In this document: one piece after another, positions 24,860 through 33,641 of the stretch
Position numbering within the stretch: the stretch's first letter is position 1
Layout: each line of letters begins with the position of its first letter
Assembly (NCBI GenBank): GCA_030429865.1
Contig: JAUIFX010000003.1
Coordinates: 1-56,335, forward strand
Direction: 5' to 3'
DNA: 56,335 nt
Source: Gammaproteobacteria bacterium
Lineage (GTDB): Bacteria > Pseudomonadota > Gammaproteobacteria > Ga0077536
Made by a program: the position numbers and the translations under genes
The notes under the pieces: model-generated
Told to the model about the DNA's origin: nothing
The model's database searches: none
The model's input: only the letters and a program-made list of their open reading frames with translations

Positions 24860-25627
24860 TCAGGTCTCCAGTGCTTCGAGCGTTTCCGGCAGGATCTGGC
24901 CGCCATCGACGACCAGCGTCTGACCGGTGATGTAGGCGGCCTCGCGCGAAGCGAAGAACAGCGCCGCGTTGCCGATGTCCTCGACCGTGCCGAGCGTGTG
25001 CAGCGGAATCGACGCCGCCATGGTCTGCAGGTAGTCGTCACCCAGGTCCTCGAGGCCCTCGGTGACGACGTTCCCGGGCAGCACCGCGTTGACCGTGATG
25101 CGGTACTTGGCGAGTTCGAGGGCGGCGGTGCGCATGAACCCGAGCTGACCGGCCTTGCTCGCTCCGTAATGGCTCCAGCCCGGAAAGCCGGTTACGGGGC
25201 CCGTGATCGACGACGTCAGCACGACACGCCCCTGGTCGGAGCGTTTGAGCCACGGCAGGCAGGCCTGTACGCTCAGGAAGCTGCCCTTGAGATTGGTCGC
25301 CATGACACTGTCCCACTCGGCGGCGTCGAGCTGCTCGATGGGCGTCTGCGGGAAAATGCCGGCGTTCGCGCAGAGGATGTCGATGCCGCCGAACTGGTCT
25401 GCCGCGGCGCGTGCCATCGCCTGCGCACCGTCCTCGGTAGCGATGTCGGCGGCAAAACCGATCGCGCTGCCGCCGAGCGCGGCGGCGCAGGCGGTGGCCT
25501 GTTCGACGTCGCGCGAGACCACGCAGACGTTGGCCCCGTGGCGTGCGAAGACCTGCGCGATTCCCTTGCCGATGCCGCGGCTCGCGCCGGTGACGATGAC
25601 GCAGCGTCCGGCGATCGATGTAAGCAT
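24860..25627 (-). CDS. Short-chain dehydrogenase (FabG-like)
   Basis: 255 residues. TGASRGIG (13-20) binds the nucleotide, NAG is at about 88-90, and Ser140, Tyr154 and Lys158 (YGASK) form the catalytic set. It ends with the standard ITGQTLVVDGG segment. It lies 45 bp upstream of the AGXT2L-like gene and is divergent from the kinase gene, so the three probably form one functional unit oxidising an amino-alcohol-derived carbonyl or alcohol. The substrate is not determined. Confidence 0.93.
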   Translation of the reverse strand: MLTSIAGRCVIVTGASRGIGKGIAQVFARHGANVCVVSRDVEQATACAAALGGSAIGFAADIATEDGAQAMARAAADQFGGIDILCANAGIFPQTPIEQLDAAEWDSVMATNLKGSFLSVQACLPWLKRSDQGRVVLTSSITGPVTGFPGWSHYGASKAGQLGFMRTAALELAKYRITVNAVLPGNVVTEGLEDLGDDYLQTMAASIPLHTLGTVEDIGNAALFFASREAAYITGQTLVVDGGQILPETLEALET

Positions 25628-25738
25628 GTGCGTTCCCCCGTCCTGGATTCCAGACCTGTTCAGGCCAGTCTACCGGTGATCCCCACGTGCCGGAATGGTC
25701 TAATCGGGACTTCGACGCTGGCAGGAGGGCGAACGACG

Positions 25739-26758
25739 ATGGCTGCGGCATTCGATGCACTCGACGAGAACGCGCGCAAGGCACACCTGGAACGCGTCGC
25801 GCGGCGCGCGTTGCCGCGCTGGGGCATTGCCGCGGACGCGCCGCTGACGCTGCTCAACATCTCCGAGAACGCGACCTACCGCGTCGACGTTGCGGGCAGT
25901 GCCGAGCCGGCCATCCTGCGTGTGCATCGCACGGGCTATCACAGCGCGAACGGGGTGCGCTCGGAGCTGGCCTGGACGCGGGCCCTGAGCGCGGACGCCG
26001 GCGTGGCGACGCCGCAGGCGGTGGCGGCGACCGACGGCAGTCTCATCCAGCACATCGACTCGCCCGAGCTCGACGAATCGCGCATGGTCGTCCGCTTCGG
26101 CTTCATCCCGGGCCACGAGCCGGACGAGTCGGCACTGCTCGCACCGTTCCGGCGCCTCGGCGCGATCGCGGCGCGCATGCACGCGCACGCTCGAAGCTGG
26201 CAGCGTCCGGAGTACTTCGAACGGCTCACCTGGGATTACGAGCACAGTCTCGGCGAGGCCGGCAACTGGGGGCGCTGGCAGGACGGACTCGGTCTCGACG
26301 CCGAGGCCCACGCCGTGCTGGGCGAGGCCGACGCCCTGCTGCGTACGCGTCTCGAGCGTTTCGGCAAGAGCCCGTCACGTTATGGGCTGATCCACGCCGA
26401 TCTGCGGCTCGCCAACCTGCTCGAGAGCGACGGCGAGACGCGGGTGATCGATTTCGACGATGCCGGCTTCGGCTGGTTCCTCTACGACCTGGCTACTGCG
26501 CTCAGCTTCATGGAGGAGCGCGGCGACCTCGCCGAGCTGGTCGATGCCTGGGTGGCGGGCTACCGCACGGTCGGTACGCTCGATGCCGAGGAAGTCGCCG
26601 AGATCCCGACTTTCCTGATGCTGCGCCGTCTGCTGATCATGGCCTGGATCGGTTCGCACGCCGAGACCGATCTCGCGCGCGAGCTGGGGCGGCCATTCAC
26701 CGCCGGCTCGGTGCGCCTCGCACGGCGCTACATCGCGCGCTTCGGCCCGCAGACCTGA
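25739..26758 (+). CDS. Small-molecule kinase (homoserine-kinase-II / hydroxylysine-kinase-like)
   Basis: 339 residues with the APH/choline-kinase fold. The catalytic loop is HADLRLAN (219-226) and the metal Asp lies in IDFDDAGFGW (237-246), the same pattern as SrkA, ThrB2 and hydroxylysine kinase (HYKK). The N-terminal lobe shows ENATYRVDV and AILRVHRTGYHS. The ATG follows AGGAGG. The partnership with the AGXT2L-like aminotransferase across the divergent promoter region mirrors the eukaryotic kinase/phospho-lyase pair. Ser/Thr protein kinase activity is less likely but not excluded. Confidence 0.85.
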   Translation: MAAAFDALDENARKAHLERVARRALPRWGIAADAPLTLLNISENATYRVDVAGSAEPAILRVHRTGYHSANGVRSELAWTRALSADAGVATPQAVAATDGSLIQHIDSPELDESRMVVRFGFIPGHEPDESALLAPFRRLGAIAARMHAHARSWQRPEYFERLTWDYEHSLGEAGNWGRWQDGLGLDAEAHAVLGEADALLRTRLERFGKSPSRYGLIHADLRLANLLESDGETRVIDFDDAGFGWFLYDLATALSFMEERGDLAELVDAWVAGYRTVGTLDAEEVAEIPTFLMLRRLLIMAWIGSHAETDLARELGRPFTAGSVRLARRYIARFGPQT

Positions 26759-26759
26759 A

Positions 26760-26800
26760 CAGGGCCGGCGCGCGCCGGCGCGGGGCCTTGCACGGCCCTG
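26760..26800. terminator. Hairpin between convergent kinase and histidine-kinase genes
   Basis: CAGGGCCG (26760-26767) pairs with CGGCCCTG (26793-26800), enclosing a second palindrome CCGGCGCGCGCCGG. The position between two converging genes suggests a bidirectional terminator, but no T tract is present. Confidence 0.35.
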
Positions 26801-26833
26801 CCGCGCCCGGCCGGCATGCCCGGCCGCGTGAGT

Positions 26834-28450
26834 TCAGCAGGAGGGCGGGTTCGAGCTGCTGGCGGCAGCCGGGCGCCGGGGCGCTTCGATCGGCAGGCGG
26901 ATAGTGAAGGTCGTGCCTTCGCCGGGTTCGCTGGCAACGCTGATCTTGCCGCCATGGTCCTGGATGATGCCGTAGGACACCGACAGGCCCAGCCCGGTGC
27001 CCTGGCCGACGGGCTTGGTAGTGAAGAAAGGATTGAAGATGTCGCTCAGCTTGTCGGCGTCGATGCCGTGCCCGTTGTCACTGACCGTGACCTGCACACC
27101 ACCGTCGTCGGTGCGGCTGGTGGCGATGCGGATCCGGCCCTGCTCGGCGATGGCATGGCTGGCATTGACCAGCAGGTTGGTGAACACCTGCCCCAGCTTG
27201 CCGGCGTTGCAGACAATGGGCGGCAGTTCACCGAAGTCGCGCTCGATCGTGCAGTTGTACTTGAGTTCGTTCCACACCAGCTTCAGCGAGACTTCGATGA
27301 TCTCGTGAATATCGGCTTCGTTCAGGCTGGAGCCGTCGGTGCGCGCGAAGGTCTTGAGCCCCTCGACGATATCCTTCACGCGCATCATGCCTTCAACCGA
27401 TTCTTCGATGATGGCGGTCGCATCACTGCGCACGAACTCGAGATCGTTGCTGTCGCTGCGGGCGCGGATCTCGGCCAACGCACCGTCCACGATGTGTTCG
27501 TTGCCCTGATCGACCGCCGCGACGAAGCGTTCGTAGCAGCCAAGCATGTCAACGAGCGTCTGTACGTAGTCGCGCAGGCTGTTGACGTTGCTCATCACGA
27601 AACCGATGGGATTGTTGATCTCGTGGGCAATGCCCGCCGCGAGCTGACCGATCGAGACGAGTTTCTCGGATTGCACGAGCTGGTCCTTGGTCGCGCGCAG
27701 ATCGGCGTTCGCCTGTTCCAGCGAGGCGATGTTCTGGCGTAGCTGCACTTCTGATTCGCGCCGGTCGATGCCGGTGCCGAGCTGCAGTGCCGCGGTCTCC
27801 ACGTTGCGCAGGAATTTTTCGTCGCGGCTGTGCGAATCGGGGCTGAAGAACTCGGTCACGGCGACGATGCGGCCAAACGCGCGAATCGGCACGGCGAACG
27901 ACGAGCTGAGCCCGAGTTGCTGGTAGATGCCGGCGCGCGGATTGTCATCATGGTGGTCGATGTTTTCCTGGTAGACGACGATGCCGTCGGCGAACGCGCG
28001 GCCGGGAACACCTTCGCCGGGGGCGAAGACGAGATCCCCGGAGGCCTCGACCAGGCTGCGTGCATCGAAGTCCTCGCGCGATTCCCAGATGTCCGAGGAA
28101 ACCAGGCGGGCCGCGTCATCGCCTTCTCGGGGAAAGAACACGTGTCCGCACGGCCAGCCGCAACGGTTGCATACCGAACGCAGGAAAGCTCGCAGGATGG
28201 TGTGGGTGTCGGGGTCCTGCTGGGTGTAGAAGGCGATTTCGTGCAGCAGCTCGAGTTCGGCCGTACGCGCGTGCAACTCGGCAAGGCTTTCTTCGATCTG
28301 CCTGTGAGCGTCGTTGAGCTCGTCGTTGCGCGCGCGCAGGCGGCGCTCGACCGACTCGCGTGCACGGCGTTCCAGTTCCAGGGTGCGGTTGAGCAGCGCG
28401 ACGCGATCGTTCGTTGGCGTGGCGAGCGGGGTCGCCGTGATGTCGTTCAA
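26834..28450 (-). CDS. Cytoplasmic sensor histidine kinase with GAF domain
   Basis: 538 residues, no membrane segment. Order: coiled coil (about 20-70), GAF sensor domain (about 70-228), second coiled linker, dimerisation/phosphoacceptor domain with His276 in AAGIAHEINNPIGF, and an ATPase domain (about 400-525) with N box NLLVNASHAI, G1 DNGHGID, F box FNPFFTTKP and G2 GTGLGLSVSYG. The GAF domain likely senses a soluble ligand or redox signal. Its start overlaps the stop of the HD-GYP response regulator by 4 bp (ATGA), so the two form a cognate pair. Confidence 0.93.
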   Translation of the reverse strand: MNDITATPLATPTNDRVALLNRTLELERRARESVERRLRARNDELNDAHRQIEESLAELHARTAELELLHEIAFYTQQDPDTHTILRAFLRSVCNRCGWPCGHVFFPREGDDAARLVSSDIWESREDFDARSLVEASGDLVFAPGEGVPGRAFADGIVVYQENIDHHDDNPRAGIYQQLGLSSSFAVPIRAFGRIVAVTEFFSPDSHSRDEKFLRNVETAALQLGTGIDRRESEVQLRQNIASLEQANADLRATKDQLVQSEKLVSIGQLAAGIAHEINNPIGFVMSNVNSLRDYVQTLVDMLGCYERFVAAVDQGNEHIVDGALAEIRARSDSNDLEFVRSDATAIIEESVEGMMRVKDIVEGLKTFARTDGSSLNEADIHEIIEVSLKLVWNELKYNCTIERDFGELPPIVCNAGKLGQVFTNLLVNASHAIAEQGRIRIATSRTDDGGVQVTVSDNGHGIDADKLSDIFNPFFTTKPVGQGTGLGLSVSYGIIQDHGGKISVASEPGEGTTFTIRLPIEAPRRPAAASSSNPPSC

Positions 28451-29760
28451 GCTCGTCCTCCGACGCGCACGTGGAGTTCCAGCCGCCCGGTTAACTCCGA
28501 CTCGAACTGCGTGAGCTTGCCGATTAGTGCGGCGCTCAGGACCGTGCCCGCCGCGAGCAGCACGATGCCGGTTTCGGCGCGCACGTCGCGCAGCAGCTCC
28601 ATCCCGGGTGCGAGCTCGGCGGTGCTCAGGGTGAGGTCGCTCGTGGTCCGCTCGACCTCGTCGTCGCGCTTGACGACACGCGCCAGTGCCTTGACCACGC
28701 GGCCGTCGTACACGCTGCCGGCACGGCTCTGCAGGTAGGCGAGCGCCTCGCCACGCTGGTGACGGCTGCCGGTCAGGGTGCCGGCGATCATGCCGTCGAA
28801 ATCATTCACCGCGGCGACGATACGCGCGCCCAGGGGAATCGCGTCGCCGGCGAGTCCGTCCGGGTAGCCGCTGCCGTCCAGGCGCTCGTGGTGGGAGCGA
28901 ATCAGCTTGCAGGCACCTTCCAGTGGCGGCAGGGGGGCGAGTAGTCCGGGTCCCAGGAGAGCGTGCTTGCGCAGCGTCTCGCGCTCGCTCTCGCTGAGCC
29001 GGTTCTGCGGCTTGGCGAGCAGCTCGCTGTCCATGCCGAGTTTGCCGATGTCGTGCAGCAGCGCGGCGAAGTAGAGGTCCTGCAATTCGCGGCGTTGCAG
29101 ACCCAGCACCTTGCCGACCTCGCGCGCAATGCGGGCCACGCGCCGGCCGTGCCCGCTCGCGCTCTGCTCGTGGAGTTCGATGATCTGGCCGAATACGGAG
29201 ATCGCCTCCTGGTAGGCTTCGCGCAGTTGGCGAGTGCGTGCCTCGACCTTCTCCTCGAGGCGCTCGTTGAGTCCGCGTAGCTCCTCGTTCTGTTGCGCGA
29301 TCACCGCTTGCATCTCGGCCCGTTCGCGCTCGAGCAGGCGCACGTGCAGCACCTCGCCGATGCAGCTGCGCAGCTCTTCGTCGTCCCAGGGTTTGCTCAG
29401 GTAACGGTAGATCTTGCCATCGTTGACGGCCTTGATCGTCGACTGCAGGTCGGAGAAGCCGGTGAGCAGGATGCGCACGGTGTCCGGACTGCGTTCGGCG
29501 ACATGGCGCAGGAACTCGTCGCCGCTCATCTGCGGCATGCGCATGTCGGAGATGACCATGTCGACGGGATGCTGATCGAGCAGTTCGAGGCCGGCCGCGC
29601 CGCTCTCGGCGGTCACCACGGTATGGCCCGCGCGGCGCAGCAGGCGGTTAAGCGCGCTGAGAATGTTGGGCTCGTCGTCGACGCACAGGATGACCCCACG
29701 AGGCGCGTCCTGCGCTGGCGGCGGCTGGTGTGCAGTGTCGGCGATGGCGGCGTGAGACAT
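28447..29760 (-). CDS. Response regulator with HD-GYP phosphodiesterase domain (RpfG-like)
   Basis: 437 residues. The receiver domain (22-140) has acidic pair Asp28/Asp29, phosphoacceptor Asp72 (VISDMRMP) and Lys in LSKPW. A coiled linker (about 140-185) leads to an HD-GYP domain with His236/Asp237 (LLHDIGKLG), HHE at 290-292 and GYP at 298-300, all intact. It should degrade cyclic di-GMP when phosphorylated. A C-terminal extension of about 70 residues (AELAPGMELLRDVRAETGIVL) is also seen in other HD-GYP regulators. It opposes the diguanylate cyclase encoded at 39915. First gene of the two-gene operon. Confidence 0.94.
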   Translation of the reverse strand: MSHAAIADTAHQPPPAQDAPRGVILCVDDEPNILSALNRLLRRAGHTVVTAESGAAGLELLDQHPVDMVISDMRMPQMSGDEFLRHVAERSPDTVRILLTGFSDLQSTIKAVNDGKIYRYLSKPWDDEELRSCIGEVLHVRLLERERAEMQAVIAQQNEELRGLNERLEEKVEARTRQLREAYQEAISVFGQIIELHEQSASGHGRRVARIAREVGKVLGLQRRELQDLYFAALLHDIGKLGMDSELLAKPQNRLSESERETLRKHALLGPGLLAPLPPLEGACKLIRSHHERLDGSGYPDGLAGDAIPLGARIVAAVNDFDGMIAGTLTGSRHQRGEALAYLQSRAGSVYDGRVVKALARVVKRDDEVERTTSDLTLSTAELAPGMELLRDVRAETGIVLLAAGTVLSAALIGKLTQFESELTGRLELHVRVGGRA

Positions 29761-30178
29761 AGGGGATTCCCGGTCGCGTAGAGGACTGCAATGTCTTAGC
29801 GGCCGCGCGGGACGCGGACTTGAGGCCGCCGGCTTGCCGGACCGGTCGAGCAGATTGCGCGGCGCGCGAGACCAGGTCCGCGCGCCGGACCTGGCTCGCC
29901 GGGTCAGCGCGTGGCGCGGGCCGGGTGGGCATGACGGGATGCCGGTTGGCCCACGCCTCCAGCGCTCCCGGACGCACCGCCCGGTTGAATGCCGCGGTCG
30001 CGTGCGCCTGCCCCGCGAGCGCCTGCGCGGGGTCTGCGCGGGACCGGGGTCGACGCCGTCGCGACGGACCCTGGTATGTCCGGCGCCGGCGTGTCCGAAA
30101 CGTCAGCACGCGAGCCGCGGCGCGCGGCGCATATCGACGTGGTCGATCGCCGCGCACACGCTGCGCCGAGCGCGACGC
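29761..30178. other. Gene-free spacer of about 420 bp
   Basis: Between the HD-GYP regulator start and the MscS stop I find no convincing gene on either strand: open frames are Arg/Ala-rich and lack ribosome-binding sites. The stretch holds one clear dyad, CCAGGTCCG / CGGACCTGG with a 5-nt loop at 29872-29894. It must contain the regulator's promoter. Confidence 0.6.
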
Positions 30179-31840
30179 TCAGCCGTCCTCGGCGCGATAC
30201 AGGTGCACGTCGCGTTGCGGGAACGGAATGGAAATCCCCTCGGCGTCGAAGCGCGCCTTGACCGCCTTGGTCACGTCCCAGTAGACGGTCCAGTAGTCGG
30301 GTGTCTTGACCCAGGGCCGCACGAGGAAGTCGACCGAGGATTCGCCGAGTGCGTGCAGCTTGACCGATGGCGCCGGTTCGGCGAGCACCAGCTCGTGGCT
30401 GGTGACGATCTCCTCGAGCACGCGCTGGGCGTGGCCCATGTCGTCGCCGTAGCCGATCCCGAAACTCAGGTCGACGCGGCGTGTCGGCTCGGCGTTGACG
30501 TTGCGGATGACGTCGCCCCAGATGCGGTTGTTGGGCACGACCAGCTTCTGGTTGTCGAAGGTGTTGATGGTGGTCGAGACCAGGCTCATCTGGCGTACCG
30601 TGCCGCTGACGCCGCCGGCTTCGACGACATCGCCGATGTCGAAGGGACGGTAGACCAGGATCATCAGCCCGGAAGCGAAGTTCGACAGTGAATCCTGCAG
30701 GGCGAAGCCGATGATGAAGCCGGCCACACCGAGGCCGGCGAGCAGCGGCGCGAGCTCGATGCCGATCTGGGACAGCGCGATGAGCAGGCCGATGCCGAGC
30801 ACGAGACCCGACGCGAGCTTGACGAAAAAGTCCTGCAGCAGCTGCGAGAAGGCGAGATGCGGCGCGGACACGGCGCGGCGGGTGACGCCGGCGGTAAGGC
30901 GCGCGGCGTAACGGGCGAGCAGCACGAGGACGACGAACACGACCAGCTTGAACAGCCAGCCCGGGCCGTTCTCGACCAGCGCCGCGCGCGCCTCGTCCAG
31001 CCAGGCACCGGCGAGGCCGAGCAGCACGTCGCTGTCGAGCAGGTCACCGGAAAGCTCGCCGCTGGCGCGGAACAGCAGTTCCTTGAGATCGGCGGTATCC
31101 AGGTTGCGCCGATCCATCAGGTCGACGACCACCGCGAGGCTCTCCTTGAGGCGGTCGCGGCGCTCTTCCAGCGCCGTGAGCTGGAGGTCCAGCGCGGCCT
31201 TCTGATCGTCGGTGGCAGCCTTGCGCCGCGTGCGCACGCTGCTCACGCGATCGGCAGCGAGCTCGAGGCGGCCGGCGAGGCGCGCGGCGCGCGACTCGAG
31301 CAGCTCGTCGATGGCCGCGTCGCGGGCCGCACCGTCGGCTCCCAGGCGGCTGAGCCGCGCGGCGTTCTCGAGCAGGTCTTCGAGCAGGCCCGAGAGCGTC
31401 GCGTGGACGTCGCGCAGCCGGTACTCGAAGTCGAGCATGGCTTCCGGTGCGGCGGCGTCGCGCTCTTCGCGCAGGGTATCGATCCGCTTGGTGAGGGCGT
31501 CGATTTCGCGGCGGATGAGCCGGGCCTGCTGCTCGAGCGCGGTGACGAGCTGTGCCGGGTCGACGCCGGCGGTGTCCGCCGCGTCGACCAGCTTGCCGAG
31601 CTCCTCGCGCAGTTCGCGCTCGAGCCGCAAGCGCCGTCCGAGGGCCGCAATGGCGTCCTCGTCGGCGGCCTCGGTGTCCATCGCGCCGAGCCCGGCGAGT
31701 TCGCCGCGCAGGGCTTCGACGCGCTGCCAGGCCGGGTGTCCGGCCGGCTCCTGCTCGGCCAGCGCGTGAAGTGGCGAGGCGAGTAGCGCCACCAGGAGGG
31801 TGAAGCGCAGGAGCGTTGTCGGGTGGGGAGCTATCGTCAT
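30179..31840 (-). CDS. MscS-family mechanosensitive channel with long periplasmic N-domain
   Basis: 553 residues. A signal peptide (about 1-25, ending LHALA) is followed by a mostly helical, coiled-coil periplasmic domain (about 30-280) as in larger MscS paralogs. After a membrane helix (LVVFVVLVLLARYAA) and a second (LASGLVLGIGLLIAL) comes the pore helix GVAGFIIGFALQDSLSNFASGLMILVYRPFDIGD, the MscS signature. Then come the beta domain (VVPNNRIWGDVIRN) and C-terminal alpha/beta domain. It would release solutes under hypo-osmotic stress. The start at 31840 has GGAG upstream. It lies 34 bp after the DUF481 gene. Confidence 0.92.
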   Translation of the reverse strand: MTIAPHPTTLLRFTLLVALLASPLHALAEQEPAGHPAWQRVEALRGELAGLGAMDTEAADEDAIAALGRRLRLERELREELGKLVDAADTAGVDPAQLVTALEQQARLIRREIDALTKRIDTLREERDAAAPEAMLDFEYRLRDVHATLSGLLEDLLENAARLSRLGADGAARDAAIDELLESRAARLAGRLELAADRVSSVRTRRKAATDDQKAALDLQLTALEERRDRLKESLAVVVDLMDRRNLDTADLKELLFRASGELSGDLLDSDVLLGLAGAWLDEARAALVENGPGWLFKLVVFVVLVLLARYAARLTAGVTRRAVSAPHLAFSQLLQDFFVKLASGLVLGIGLLIALSQIGIELAPLLAGLGVAGFIIGFALQDSLSNFASGLMILVYRPFDIGDVVEAGGVSGTVRQMSLVSTTINTFDNQKLVVPNNRIWGDVIRNVNAEPTRRVDLSFGIGYGDDMGHAQRVLEEIVTSHELVLAEPAPSVKLHALGESSVDFLVRPWVKTPDYWTVYWDVTKAVKARFDAEGISIPFPQRDVHLYRAEDG

Positions 31841-31874
31841 AGGGGACTCCTGTATCGGGTGGGAGCGCGGCGCG

Positions 31875-33026
31875 TCACGGAATGTCGACGACGATGTCGG
31901 CACCGTAGGTGGTGTCGAGGGATTTCGCTCCCGGTGTCGGGATGTTGTCGTACTCGTGGCGCAGGCCGAGGCGCAATGACCACAGGTCGGAATGGCCGAG
32001 CGGCACTTCGACGCCCATGTTGCTGTCCAGGCGGTAGTCGCGCAGCGGGCTCGTGAATGACGGGAAATAGGTCAGGTTGTGCGTGAAGCGCAGCCAGTCG
32101 TTGATCTCGACCCGGTAATCGTAGCCGAGCGTGACGATGCCCTGGCGGTTGTTGCGGCCGTTCTCGAACGCCTCGAACTGGTAGCCGAGACCGCTGCGAA
32201 GTTTCCACTCGTGGGTCGGTTTGCGAATCGCGAAGTAGCCGATACCGCCGAGGGTCTGTGAGCGCAGGTCGATGTTCTCGAACTTGTCCTTTTCGAGTTC
32301 CTGGCGCGCGAAGGCATACCAGTTGCCGCCGATGTCGTGCTCGATATTGGCGCCGAGCCGGATTTCCTTCTCGGTCAGCACCTTGTTCTGTTCCTGCATG
32401 GTGCCTTCGGCGAACAGCATGAGACGGTCGCGCTTCGTCTCGCGCCGCGCCTCGGCGCGGCCGTTGAACAGCAGGCGCTGCGCGTTGCCCGAGGCGCCGT
32501 TGAGACCGGCGGTGATGCGTCCGGACCACGGGTCGGTGAAGCTCGCGAGGCGCTCCTCGACCGCTTTCACCTCCTTCGCATGCGCCGCCTTGACCCGCGC
32601 CATGGCCGCGCGGTGCGCCTGGTCCGCGCGGCGCAGGGTGGGTGCCTGCTGATCGGGGGGCCAGACCGCGGCAAGCTCGCCGACGGCGATTTCGAGCGCA
32701 CCGAAGGCCGTGCCGGTAATGCGCTGGGCGCTCTCGTCCGGGTCGTACTCCAGTTGGCCACGCACGCGGTCCGCGCTGTGCATGCCGATCATCATGGGCG
32801 CGTCGGTGGTGATGCCGGCGACTGACGCCGTGGGCACCGTCAGCTCGCCGGCGAAGCCGGTCCGGATGACGTAGCCCTCGGCGGTACTGGCAAGCAGCTC
32901 GCCGGCGAGGCGGCTGCCGTCGCTGAGGTAGATGAGATCGGCGTTGGTGATGGCTGGAAGGAGGGTGATGAGGACGCCCGCGGCAAGCCGCGGGCGGCCG
33001 CGCTCGGAGGCGGTCGTGAAAGGCAA
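31875..33026 (-). CDS. DUF481 outer-membrane protein (TTG start)
   Basis: 383 residues from a TTG preceded by an excellent GGAGAAA ribosome-binding site; no ATG or GTG is better placed. A short export signal (RLAAGVLITLLPAITNA) leads to a small beta domain (YLSDGSRLAGELLAS), then a helical stretch, then a DUF481 beta barrel of alternating strands (WSGRITAGLNGASGN, YRLDSNMGVEVPLG) ending ADIVVDIP. DUF481 proteins are outer-membrane barrels of unknown role, some salt-stress induced. Pairing with the MscS gene downstream suggests joint response to osmotic change. Confidence 0.82.
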   Translation of the reverse strand: MPFTTASERGRPRLAAGVLITLLPAITNADLIYLSDGSRLAGELLASTAEGYVIRTGFAGELTVPTASVAGITTDAPMMIGMHSADRVRGQLEYDPDESAQRITGTAFGALEIAVGELAAVWPPDQQAPTLRRADQAHRAAMARVKAAHAKEVKAVEERLASFTDPWSGRITAGLNGASGNAQRLLFNGRAEARRETKRDRLMLFAEGTMQEQNKVLTEKEIRLGANIEHDIGGNWYAFARQELEKDKFENIDLRSQTLGGIGYFAIRKPTHEWKLRSGLGYQFEAFENGRNNRQGIVTLGYDYRVEINDWLRFTHNLTYFPSFTSPLRDYRLDSNMGVEVPLGHSDLWSLRLGLRHEYDNIPTPGAKSLDTTYGADIVVDIP

Positions 33027-33641
33027 TGATTTCTCCGGGGTGATTGATCTTCTACGGTGCGGCGCAGCGTCGCCGCGCAGGCATATTGTTCGAGACGCGG
33101 CGTCGGGGCGCAAATCGCGGGCCGGTTTCGGCGCCGCACGCGCGGGCGCGCGCGAGCCCGGACGCCGGAACTACATCCAACAGCCACGAACGCGGCCCCG
33201 ATCCGGATCTCGACCCGCGCCACGGCGCTGCGGACAGCCATCAGCGCGATCCGCGGCCAGCGGCTCGGCGCGCGCAAAAGTGCCTGACACTTTTGCTCAA
33301 AATTTGACCACTTCAGGTCGGCCCGGAGAGGGCGTAAGGGCGACAGCGAACCAAAAGTGTCTGACACTTTTGCTTAAGATTTGACCTTTGCGGGGGGCGG
33401 AGCGGGGGAGCCCGGAGACCCGGGAAAAAAACGGACGGGCATTGGCCGGGCAGGGGCCGGCCGGGAAGCAGCGGCCCGTCCGCAAGACACCGCCGTCCGA
33501 CCCCAGGGGAGCCGTGACAGCGGCGGCACACAGGGAGGGAAGCGGCAAAGCCCGTACCGTGCCGCCGGCACGGGCCGGTATCGCGCTCACGCCGGGCGCT
33601 CTCGCCCGGCGCAAGCGGGATACGTTTCCGCGACGCGGGCG
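33027..33641. other. Gene-free region of about 615 bp with palindromic repeats
   Basis: No supported gene on either strand. It separates the DUF481 start from the end of the flavin monooxygenase gene and contains the two repeat units described separately at 33275-33386. The rest is G/C-rich without further clear structure. Confidence 0.65.
33275..33386. repeat. Two direct copies of a 35-bp palindromic repeat (REP-like)
   Basis: Units at 33275-33309 and 33352-33386 match at 32 of 35 positions. Each starts with the palindrome CAAAAGTG(C/T)C-T-GACACTTTTG and continues CT(C/T)AA(A/G)ATTTGACC. They are AT-rich islands in very GC-rich DNA, spaced 77 bp start to start. The second palindrome is perfect. 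This looks like a REP-type element of the kind mobilised by REP-associated tyrosine transposases; none is in the window. Confidence 0.75.

Noticed and set aside
23588..25738. Upstream extension of the kinase reading frame through the aminotransferase and SDR genes
   Set aside because: The real start is the ATG at 25739 with AGGAGG; the preceding 700 codons are antisense to two good genes.
29820..30180. Possible small genes in the spacer before the MscS stop
   Set aside because: Frames are Arg/Ala-rich, lack ribosome-binding sites and show no family resemblance.
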